In this document: piece after piece, positions 6,452 through 13,800 of the stretch
How positions within the stretch are numbered: position 1 is the stretch's first letter
Layout: each line of letters starts with the position of its first letter
DNA from: Gammaproteobacteria bacterium
Lineage (GTDB): Bacteria; Pseudomonadota; Gammaproteobacteria; Competibacterales; Competibacteraceae
Assembly (NCBI GenBank): GCA_020047885.1
Contig: JAIFNF010000045.1
Coordinates: forward strand, 1 to 15,614
DNA: 15,614 nt
Reading direction: 5' to 3'
Translations under genes and position numbers: made by a program
Notes under the pieces: model-generated
The model's database searches: none
Told to the model about the DNA's origin: nothing
What the model saw: only the letters and a program-made list of their open reading frames with translations

Positions 6452-8286
6452 GACGCCACCACTACCCGATTCCGGCCCTGCGCCTTGGCCTGATACAGCG
6501 CCGTATCGGCCCGAACCAGCAGGGCAGTGCCCTCCTGTTCATCCGGTTCTGCGATGGCGATGCCGACGGAAATGGTGATCGGCGGCAGCTCGCTCCCCCG
6601 ATACGACAGCCGCAGGTGTTCGATGGCCTGGCGCAGATGAGTCAGCCGGCTCTTCGCCTGAGCCGCCGTTGCGCCGGGTAGCACCAGCACCAGTTCCTCC
6701 CCGCCATAGCGATAGCCCAGGTCGCCGGCGCGGGAGGAGCGCAATACCACCTCGCCGATGGCCCGCAAAATGATATCGCCCGCTTCATGCCCAAAGGTAT
6801 CGTTGAAGCCCTTGAAATGATCGAGATCCAGCATCGCCACTGCTAGAGAGTCCTGGGTGCGCTGGCAGCGGCGCAGTTCCCGGGGCAGGGTTTCATCCAG
6901 ATAGCGGCGGTTGAACAGGCCGGTCAGGGCGTCATGGATCGCCTGCTCGCGCAAGGTTTCCTGTAATTTCAGGTTGGACAGCACCAGCTTGACGGACCCG
7001 CTGGCTTTGATGACCAGCGCGCGCCAGTCCGGGAACAGCTCCTCGGCCTTTTCCGAGGTGGCGCTGATCTGCAACAGCCCGAACGTTTCGCCGCGCACGA
7101 TCAGCGGCACACACAGGGAGGGGGACTTCGGGGGGGTGACAAAGTGCCGACAGGGAAGGTCAATGGCCGGATCGGTCAGGTCATACGGTTCCCCGTGCTG
7201 CAACGCCCAGCAGTCGTTGCGCTGGAAAGTCGTCGACAGGATCGGGTGATTACCCCAGGTCGCCGCCACCCGCAGCTCCGGCCCGGAGTTTTCTACCATC
7301 GCCAGTCCGCCGCTGTCCCCGGCAAACAGGTCCTTCATGCTGCGGGCAATGACTTCGTAGGCTTCCTTCCGGGTTTCGCACGATAATAATAAGGTATTCA
7401 TTTGGTTGAGAAGCCGCATCTGGACATGATGGTATTGAACCACGGACAGACTGGCCCGCAGCGCGTTTTCCAGATGTTTGCGGGTGGTGATGTTTTCATG
7501 GGCGATCACCACCCCCGACAGCGGCGCGACCAGCGGATAGACGCTCATGCGGAACCAGCGCAGCTCCTCCGGAGAATTGCAGGGATACTCCAGGACGTAC
7601 AGGTTCCGCGCCCCAGTGAGGACTGCCTCAATACCGGCCCAGGCTGTCAAGGCGGTTTCTCCCCCCGGTTGACCGGCGGCGGCGAGGCAGATCGCCCGAT
7701 AGCTCAACCCCACCGACCGCTGGGCAAAGTCCGGCGCGCCATTGTCCTCGGCAAAGCGTTGCCAGGCCGCGTTGACGTACACGATCACGCCTTGAGCATC
7801 GAGCACGGCAACCTCCTCAGTCAGCGAGTTCAGCACCGAGAACGTGAAAGCTTCGCTGGCCCGTAGCGCGGCTTCCAGATGCAGGGTGTGGGCGCATTTC
7901 CGCAATCCCGACATCAGGCGGTCGAGGTTGACCGGCTTGGTGACATACTGGTCCACGCCCAGGTGGATGGCCCGCTGGAAATAGCGGACTTCCTCGAAGG
8001 CGGTGATGAGGATGATCGGCGTTTTCGGACTGATGGCGCGAATCCGCTCCGCCAGGTCCAGACTATCCATCCCCGGCATCCGGATGTCGGTGATCACCAG
8101 ATCGGGCCTCTGCTGGGCAAAGACCTCCAGCCCGGCCTCACCACTGGCCGCGGTGTGGATCCGCGCCACATGCCGCTGGAGAAACCCAGCCAGTTCCTCG
8201 CGGGCGCTCGCCTCGTCTTCGACGTACAGCACCGTCAGCGCCTTGAGAGCGTCCCGGTCGTCGGCGTTATCGCTATCGTTATTCAT
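6448..8286 (-). CDS. REC-PAS-GAF-GGDEF diguanylate cyclase
   Basis: A 612-residue response regulator predicted to condense two GTP into c-di-GMP. The receiver (about 15-130) has D67 in VITDIRMPGMDS and K117. PAS (about 145-268) and GAF (about 295-440) follow, and the C-terminal GGDEF (about 445-612) carries DLDHFKGFND (487-496), FGHEAGD (498-504) and an intact GGEEL (528-532) with the RxxD feedback-inhibition site RAGD (519-522) at the standard five-residue spacing. No membrane segment. The ATG at 8286 is chosen over one at 8313 because GGAG lies 6 bases upstream and the protein then aligns from residue 1 with the REC-PAS-PAS-GGDEF-EAL protein encoded two genes downstream. It lies 66 bases after cheB, and its stop overlaps the kinase start by 4 bases. 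Control by phosphorylation at D67 and by ligands at PAS/GAF is likely; the ligands cannot be told. Confidence 0.94.
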   Translation of the reverse strand: MNNDSDNADDRDALKALTVLYVEDEASAREELAGFLQRHVARIHTAASGEAGLEVFAQQRPDLVITDIRMPGMDSLDLAERIRAISPKTPIILITAFEEVRYFQRAIHLGVDQYVTKPVNLDRLMSGLRKCAHTLHLEAALRASEAFTFSVLNSLTEEVAVLDAQGVIVYVNAAWQRFAEDNGAPDFAQRSVGLSYRAICLAAAGQPGGETALTAWAGIEAVLTGARNLYVLEYPCNSPEELRWFRMSVYPLVAPLSGVVIAHENITTRKHLENALRASLSVVQYHHVQMRLLNQMNTLLLSCETRKEAYEVIARSMKDLFAGDSGGLAMVENSGPELRVAATWGNHPILSTTFQRNDCWALQHGEPYDLTDPAIDLPCRHFVTPPKSPSLCVPLIVRGETFGLLQISATSEKAEELFPDWRALVIKASGSVKLVLSNLKLQETLREQAIHDALTGLFNRRYLDETLPRELRRCQRTQDSLAVAMLDLDHFKGFNDTFGHEAGDIILRAIGEVVLRSSRAGDLGYRYGGEELVLVLPGATAAQAKSRLTHLRQAIEHLRLSYRGSELPPITISVGIAIAEPDEQEGTALLVRADTALYQAKAQGRNRVVVAS

Positions 8287-8352
8287 CAGAATCTCCGCGA
8301 GAAACCCCGGCATCGATAACGGTGGTCTCCCTTATTAGTGGCGTCGATACGG

Positions 8353-8916
8353 TCAATGTTGCGTCATCCGCGCCAGATAGTTCCCGATCTCCCGGAGCGT
8401 CATTTGCCACGCCCCGGGGGTTGCCGCCAGCGCGGCCCGTGGCATTTCCGGCGCGGCGGCCTCCGCGGGAGTCTGGACGATGGCTCGTCCCCTCTGACGA
8501 TGGATCGCCGCCAGCCCACGAGCGCCATCGCACCCTGTTCCGGTCAGCACGATGCCGGTCAGCCCGGCGCCGCCGACCTCTGCCGCGCTTTCAAACAGTA
8601 CATCGCTGGAGGGCCGGAGGAAGTTCTCCGGCGCATCGAGCGAAAAGGCGAAATGATCGTCTTCCACCAGTAGATGATAGTTAGGCGGCGCAACGTACAC
8701 CTGCCCCGGCGCGATGGGTTCCTTGTCCAGCGGAAACCCGACCGGCAGGATGCAACACGGGTGGAGCAACGGCAGCAACCCCCCGGTTTCCTCCTGACCA
8801 CGATGCAGGACGATGATCAGCGCCGCCGAAAACCGGGCTGGCAGCGCCGCCAGCAGGACGCGCAGGGCGGCCAGTCCACCCTGCGAGGCACCGACGACCA
8901 CCCGGCGCGACCGCAT
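8353..8916 (-). CDS. cheB: CheB-type protein-glutamate methylesterase, catalytic domain only
   Basis: A 187-residue protein consisting only of a CheB methylesterase domain, which removes methyl esters from (or deamidates) glutamyl side chains of receptor-like proteins. The catalytic triad is visible: S11 in VVGASQGGL, H38 in VLHRGQ and D130 in LTGTGCDGARG. The substrate-side motif RPSSDVLFESAAE (101-113) is conserved. Classical CheB (about 350 residues) has an N-terminal receiver; none is present here, so direct control by phosphorylation is not expected. Its ATG shares one base with the cheR stop codon (TGATG), which indicates translational coupling and matched production. No chemoreceptor, CheA or CheW gene is in the window, so the substrate is unknown. 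Orphan CheB/CheR pairs beside multi-domain kinases are a known pattern in proteobacteria. Confidence 0.92.
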   Translation of the reverse strand: MRSRRVVVGASQGGLAALRVLLAALPARFSAALIIVLHRGQEETGGLLPLLHPCCILPVGFPLDKEPIAPGQVYVAPPNYHLLVEDDHFAFSLDAPENFLRPSSDVLFESAAEVGGAGLTGIVLTGTGCDGARGLAAIHRQRGRAIVQTPAEAAAPEMPRAALAATPGAWQMTLREIGNYLARMTQH

Positions 8917-9737
8917 CAGTTCACCCGCTGGTAGATTTTTTCGCTGCGGTCCAGCGCCCGATAGGCGGCTTCATGGGGCGTGCCTTGCAGACTTTCCTGC
9001 CGCCCCAGCACCAGCAGACCCCCTTCCGCCAGGCTGGCGTACAACAGGTGATGGACGCGCTCCTGCAAGGACGTATTGAAATAAATCAGTACATTGCGGC
9101 ACAGGATCAGGTCAAATTCATTGAAAGTGGCGTCGGTGACCAGATTGTGCTGCGCCCACGCGATGTGCTTCTTCAGCGCCCCGCGCATCGTTACATGGCC
9201 GTGGCCGGCCCGGTAGTATTCGGAGAAAGCCACCGGGCCGCCGCTGGCCTGATAGTTTCTGGTGTATTCCTGCATCTGCGCCAGCGGGTAGATGCCCGCC
9301 CTGGCTACATCAAGCACCGCCGGGTTAAGGTCGGTGGCGTAGCGGCAGGCGCGGTCAAGCAGTCCCTCCTCGTGCAGCAGAATCGCCAGCGAATAGACCT
9401 CTTCGCCGCTGCAGCAACCGGCGTGCCAGATTCGCAGCGGGTTTCGCTGCCGCAGCAACGGCGCGGCGATCTCGCGCAACGCCCGGTAGAGTCCCGGATC
9501 GCGGAACATCGAGGTGAAGCTGACCGTTACCCCGTCGAGAAAGCGCTGCATACCGGCCGGGTCGCGCAGCAGCCGATCCTGCAGGGCGGAGACCGACGCC
9601 AGTCCCTCCAGGGTGAGGATCTGCCGGATGCGCCGCTTTATGGACGCCGGCGCGTAGTTGCGGAAATCGAAGCCCCAGCGCTGGTAGATGGCTTCCAGCA
9701 GCAGCGGGATTTCGATGTCTTCAAGGTTTGCTTCCAT
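8916..9737 (-). CDS. cheR: CheR-type protein-glutamate O-methyltransferase
   Basis: A 273-residue SAM-dependent methyltransferase that esterifies glutamates on receptor-like proteins. The N-terminal helical domain (about 1-70) contains KRRIRQIL (34-41), the basic segment typical of CheR. Next come VSFTSMFRDP (72-81), equivalent to the usual T-x-FFR motif, the SAM-binding loop WHAGCCSGEE (104-113), YATDLN (133-138) with D136 expected to hold the ribose, and FDLILCRNVLIYFN (208-221). Length is normal for CheR (about 270-290), and there is no TPR extension. The ATG at 9737 has GAAGGA about 9 bases upstream. It sits 137 bases after the small membrane-protein genes, so it may begin a new transcript, and is followed immediately by cheB. 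A methylation cycle acting on something other than a classical chemoreceptor is inferred. Confidence 0.94.
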   Translation of the reverse strand: MEANLEDIEIPLLLEAIYQRWGFDFRNYAPASIKRRIRQILTLEGLASVSALQDRLLRDPAGMQRFLDGVTVSFTSMFRDPGLYRALREIAAPLLRQRNPLRIWHAGCCSGEEVYSLAILLHEEGLLDRACRYATDLNPAVLDVARAGIYPLAQMQEYTRNYQASGGPVAFSEYYRAGHGHVTMRGALKKHIAWAQHNLVTDATFNEFDLILCRNVLIYFNTSLQERVHHLLYASLAEGGLLVLGRQESLQGTPHEAAYRALDRSEKIYQRVN

Positions 9738-9817
9738 CGGGGGCCATCCTTCGGGCGGGACGTTCCAGGAGAGGCGTCTGTGGACAGCCGCTAAGCTTTG
9801 GCCTGTAAGCGTTCAGT

Positions 9818-9849
9818 CCCCTCTCCCCCTGACAAGCGGGCGAGGGGGG
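9818..9849. repeat. Intergenic GC-rich hairpin
   Basis: CCCCTCTCCCCC (9818-9829), an 8-base loop, then GGGCGAGGGGGG (9838-9849) can pair over 12 positions with one mismatch and one G-T pair. It lies about 25 bases downstream of the second small membrane-protein gene, inside the 137-base gap (9738-9874) before cheR. There is no T-run on either side, so a classical terminator is not supported. It resembles the CCCTCTCCC-type palindromes often scattered between genes in proteobacteria. No promoter could be recognised with confidence in the rest of the gap. Confidence 0.45.
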
Positions 9850-9874
9850 TGAACGGTTTCCGCCCAACTGCTCT

Positions 9875-10147
9875 TCACGGTTTTTGGGCATGGAGATTCT
9901 TGTCGATAATTCCCACGAGGATCATGACAAAGCCGACCAGACGCACTAGAAAAAGCTCACCCGTCAGGGTGGAATGAAAACCGATGATCACCGAGAGGAT
10001 GCGTTCAGCGGCAAAAATGAAGAAGGCCAAGGCAAAAATACCCAATAACCGCTCATGTGATCGGCGCCAGAATTTTAAAAAATAGAGTCCTATCACGATA
10101 TACCCCATGGCGAGTATGCCCATCATCAGAAAGACCAAATTATTCAC
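9875..10147 (-). CDS. Small three-helix membrane protein, probably DUF5985 (second copy)
   Basis: A 90-residue hydrophobic protein of unknown function. Three membrane segments can be seen at about 3-24, 35-55 and 64-84, with a basic stretch FWRRSHERLL (27-36) after the first and a hydrophilic tail DKNLHAQKP. The pattern of a first helix, then FWRR.HeRL, FALAFFIFAAER, then LVRLVGFVMILVGIIDKN matches what I remember of the DUF5985 family of unknown function; this is memory, not a search. The start is GTG at 10147, supported by a strong GGGAGGG 8 bases upstream inside the previous gene. The 8-base overlap with that gene implies coupled translation, so the two membrane proteins may work together, possibly as partners of the upstream sensor kinase. 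Confidence 0.82.
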   Translation of the reverse strand: MNNLVFLMMGILAMGYIVIGLYFLKFWRRSHERLLGIFALAFFIFAAERILSVIIGFHSTLTGELFLVRLVGFVMILVGIIDKNLHAQKP

Positions 10148-10424
10148 TGTCGGAACCCTCCCATATCAGGCCATAAATCAGCAGGAACACTCCAATGAGC
10201 GCGGGCAGGGTTCGCCATAGCGAAAGATCAATTTCGGGCACCGAGACTACATCCACAAACACCAGGGCATTATTCAGGGACAACATGCCGAAACACAGCC
10301 CGGCCCACAACAGTAACCGCGCTTTCGAGCGGTAGTAGCCACGCAGCAGCAGCGCCGAACAGGCCAGCGCTGTCAAGGCGCACAGGATGTAAACAATACT
10401 GGAAGACGACATTGGCAGATTCAT
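10140..10424 (-). CDS. Small three-helix membrane protein, probably DUF5985 (first copy)
   Basis: A 94-residue protein of unknown function with three hydrophobic segments at about 9-28, 36-58 and 68-88, and a basic turn RGYYRSKARLL after the first. Conserved-looking features include LLLWAGLCFGMLSLNN and DLSLWRTLPALIG. It shares topology and the aromatic/basic turn with the next gene, and both look like DUF5985-type proteins from memory. The frame extends upstream to an ATG at 10457 that overlaps the preceding gene, but that start would add 11 hydrophilic residues with no clear ribosome site. The ATG at 10424 is preferred; its own ribosome site (GGGTTGAG) is only moderate and close. It starts 13 bases after the winged-helix gene, and the next gene begins 8 bases before its end, so all are likely one operon. 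Confidence 0.78.
   Translation of the reverse strand: MNLPMSSSSIVYILCALTALACSALLLRGYYRSKARLLLWAGLCFGMLSLNNALVFVDVVSVPEIDLSLWRTLPALIGVFLLIYGLIWEGSDSE
10156..10162 (-). promoter_or_regulatory. Ribosome binding site for the second small membrane protein
   Basis: The minus strand reads GGGAGGG followed by 8 bases and GTG at 10147. It lies inside the end of the preceding gene and is the main support for a GTG start. Confidence 0.75.
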
Positions 10425-10437
10425 ACTCAACCCACGT

Positions 10438-10815
10438 TTAGCGTAACTTGAAAGCATTGGCGAAAGCCTTGATGGGCTCGATGGGCCGGTTTGCGAAGAG
10501 CCTGATCAAGGTTACAGGCATTTCCTTATCAAGGCGGACTATCTCCTCGGACAATTGCGCCAGACCGGGACTGGCCGGATAAAACCGGTATCGCGCTTCG
10601 GGTTCGGTCACGGACTCGATCAGCCCGATTTGGCCGAGTTGCGCCAACCCCTCATTGACCTTGGCGAAACTCTGGTTGAGTTGGGCGGACAGCGCACCCG
10701 GCGTATAAAAGCGTTCGCGCTCGGTACTCAGGAGCAGGAAGATCCGCAGTTGATCCAAGTTGGCGAAAGCGTCATGAATGAACTGCCCGGTTGCTTCGGA
10801 AATTTCATTAGCCAT
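10438..10815 (-). CDS. Small winged-helix-like protein, possible regulator
   Basis: A 125-residue soluble protein of no family I can name. Residues about 20-95 read like a winged helix: a helix with LDQLRIFLLLSTE, then YTPGALSAQLNQSFAKVNEGL as a possible helix-turn-helix, GLIESV beginning a strand, and ARYRFYPAS as a wing-like strand. The C-terminal part (about 85-125) is helical and ends in a basic KAFANAFKLR. DNA binding is inferred only from this fold-like pattern; it could also be a protein-interaction adaptor. The ATG at 10815 has a perfect GGAGG 5 bases upstream. It starts 30 bases after the large hybrid kinase and 13 bases before the first membrane-protein gene, which suggests it serves the same signalling module. 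Confidence 0.8.
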   Translation of the reverse strand: MANEISEATGQFIHDAFANLDQLRIFLLLSTERERFYTPGALSAQLNQSFAKVNEGLAQLGQIGLIESVTEPEARYRFYPASPGLAQLSEEIVRLDKEMPVTLIRLFANRPIEPIKAFANAFKLR

Positions 10816-10820
10816 CAGTT

Positions 10821-10825
10821 CCTCC
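10821..10825 (-). promoter_or_regulatory. Ribosome binding site of the winged-helix gene
   Basis: GGAGG on the minus strand, 5 bases before the ATG at 10815, within the 30-base gap after the hybrid kinase. It fixes the start. Confidence 0.75.
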
Positions 10826-10845
10826 GTGATAAAGTTCGGCCCGCA

Positions 10846-13800
10846 TTACCGCGACAGCCAGACCTGCATGAGCGACATGAGCTGATCGACGTTGACCGGT
10901 TTGCTGAGATAGTCCGATGCGCCGGCAGCGAGGCATTTCTCGCGGTCGCCGAGCATGGCCTTGGCGGTGAGCGCGATGATCGGCAGTTGTTGGTATTGCG
11001 CCATCTTGCGAATCTCGCGCATGGTTTCGTAGCCGTCCAGGTCCGGCATCATGATGTCCATCAGCACCAGGTCCAGTTCGGGTTTGGCCTTGAGGAGATC
11101 GAGAGCGGCGCGGCCATTTTCCACCACGGACACGATCATCTCCCGACGCTCCAGCGCAGCGGTAAGGGCGAACAGGTTACGCACGTCGTCATCGACGATC
11201 AGCACCTTTTTGCCGCCAAGGTTGGTCGCCGCCTGCTGGAGTTGCTGGAGCCGCTTGCGCTTGTCCTCCGGCAGTTGCGCCACCACCCGGTGCAGGAACA
11301 GGGCGGTCTGGTCAAGCAGACGGTCGAGTGAATCGGCGGTTTTCACCACGCTGGCGGCGCTCAGGATTTTCAGCGCGCCCTGATCGGCAGTATTCAGCGG
11401 CGCACTGCTGTAGACCACCACCGGCACGTCGGCCAGCGCCGGTTCCTGGCGCAGGGCGCGGACGAAATCAGCGCCGCTCATGTCGGTGAGCTTGACCCCG
11501 ACCACCACGCAGTCAAACGCTTTCTTGCGCAGCGTGGTCAGCCCCGCCTTGCCGCTGCTGACCGGCTGGACGTTGAGATCGCCAGTGCCGAGCAGGTCGG
11601 TGATGTTCTTCTGCTCATCCTTATCAGCGACCACCAGCAGCAGGTTTTTGACCGGACGGTCGAGGAACTGGTGGGTTGCGGTCAGGGCCGCGCCAAGCTG
11701 CTCGCGGCTCACCGGCTTGGTGAGGAACTGGAAAGCGCCATGCGTCAGGCCGCGCAGCGGATCGTCCTCGACGGTGATGACATCGACCGGGATGTGGCGC
11801 AGGTCGGGGTCGCGTTTGAGGACTTCGAGGATGGTCCAGCCGTCCATGTCCGGGATACGGATATCGAGGGTGATGGCGTCGGGTTTGTGGCGGTGCGCCA
11901 GGTCCAGCGCTTGTATGCCGTGCATCGCGACGATGCCCTTGAAGCCCTTTTCCCGCGCCAGTTCGAGCAGGATGCTGGCGAAGGCCGGATCGTCCTCGAT
12001 GATCAGCAGGACGCGGTCGTCGGGCTGGATCGCCGCGCGGTCGTCCACTGCGTCCGGCGTGCGCTGGGGCCACCGCGCCGCCGCTTCGCTCTTGGTGCCT
12101 GGCGTGGGGCCGCTCTCCGGTGCCGCCGCCAACGGCCGGTCGCCGCCCTGCTGCGGCACATAGAGGATAAACACGCTGCCCTGACCCGGTGCACTGTAGG
12201 TCAGCCGGAGTTCGCCATCCAGCAGGCGGGTTATTTCGCGGCTGATTGACAACCCCAGGCCAGTGCCACCGTACTTGCGGGCGGTCGAGCCGTCGGCCTG
12301 CTGGAACGCTTCGAAGATGATGCGTTGCTTGTCGGGCGCGATGCCAATGCCGGTGTCCTCGACGGTGAAGGCGAACACCTCTCTGGCTCGATTGAGACGC
12401 TCGCGGTCCGCACTCCAACCGCCGTCGGCGCGGTCCATCCGCAACCGCACCTGGCCCTGCTCGGTGAATTTGAAGGCGTTGGAGAGCAGGTTCTTCAGCA
12501 CTTGCAGCAGCCGCTTTTCGTCGGTGACCAGGGCCAGCGGCAGGTCGCGGGCCAGGGTGATGGCGAAGTCCAGCCCTCTGTTCTGCGCCACCGGGTGGAA
12601 GGTGCGGTCCAACTGGTCTCGCAGCGCCGTGAATGACACGGCCGCCAGATCCGGCGTGACGGTGCCCGACTCGATCTTGGACAAGTCGAGAATGTCGTTA
12701 ATCAGTAACAACAGGTCGTTGCCTGATCCCTGAATGGTTTTGGCGAACTCCACTTCGCGGGGGTCGAGATGGTTTTGCGGGTTGTCGGCGAGTTGCTGGG
12801 CGAGAATCAGCAGGCTGTTGAGCGGCGTGCGCAGTTCGTGCGACATGTTGGAGAGAAACTCGGACTTGTACTTCGAGGTCAGCGCCAGTTGCACCGCTTT
12901 TTCCTCGACCGCGCCCTTGGCCTGCTCGACTTCGCGCTTGTTGGCTTCCACTTCCATTTTCTGCTCTTGCAGCAGGCGGGCCTTGTCTTCCAGCTCATCA
13001 TTGGTCTGGCGCAGTTCCTCCTGCTGGCTTTGCAGCTCATTGGCGAGGGACTGCGACTGCTTGAGCAGCTCCTCAGTGCGCATGTTGGCTTCGATGGTGT
13101 TCAGCACGATGCCGATGGATTCGGCGAGCTGATCCAGAAACGCCTGATGGGTGGCGGAGTAACGCTCGAAAGAAGCCAGCTCGATGATCGCCTTGACCTT
13201 GCCCTCGAACACCACCGGCAGCACCACGATATTGAGCGGCGTGGCCTCGCCCAGTCCCGAAGTGATCTGCACATAGTCGCTCGGCACATGGGTCAGCAGG
13301 ATGCGCTGTTTCTCGTAGGCGCATTGCCCGACCAGACCCTCGCCGATTTTCCATTCCCTGGAGAGGTTCTTGCGCTCCTTGTAGGCGTAGGCGGACAGCA
13401 TCTTCAGCCGGACCTCGCTGCTCGCCGTCTCTTCCATGATGTAGAACACGCCGTGCTGGGCCGCCACCAGCGGCGCCAGTTCGGACAGCACGGTCCGGGA
13501 CACGGTGATCAGGTCGCGCTGGCCTTGCAGCACGCGGGTGAACTTGGCCAGGTTGGTCTTGAGCCAGTCCTGTTCGGAGTTCTGGTTGGTGGTTTCGCGC
13601 AGGTTGCGGATCATCTCGTTGACGTTGTCCTTGAGTTCCGCGACCTCGCCCCGGGCGTCCACCATGACCGAGCGGGTGAGGTCGCCCTTGGTCACGGCGG
13701 TGGCGACGCCGGCGATGGCGCGCACCTGGCTGGTCAGATTCGCCGCCAGACCGTTGACGTTGTCGGTGAGGTCCTTCCAGGTGCCGGCCGCGCCCGGCAC

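Noticed and set aside
8973..9794. Plus-strand open frame of 273 codons
   Set aside because: It mirrors cheR, whose SAM-binding and other motifs are on the minus strand. No domain or good ribosome site supports it.
9738..9874. Possible promoter ahead of cheR
   Set aside because: No convincing -35/-10 pair or sigma-54 GG/GC element was found at proper spacing, so it was not annotated although a promoter here is plausible.
10555..11331. Plus-strand open frame of 258 codons
   Set aside because: It crosses the winged-helix gene and the hybrid kinase's third receiver in antisense. No family resemblance was seen.
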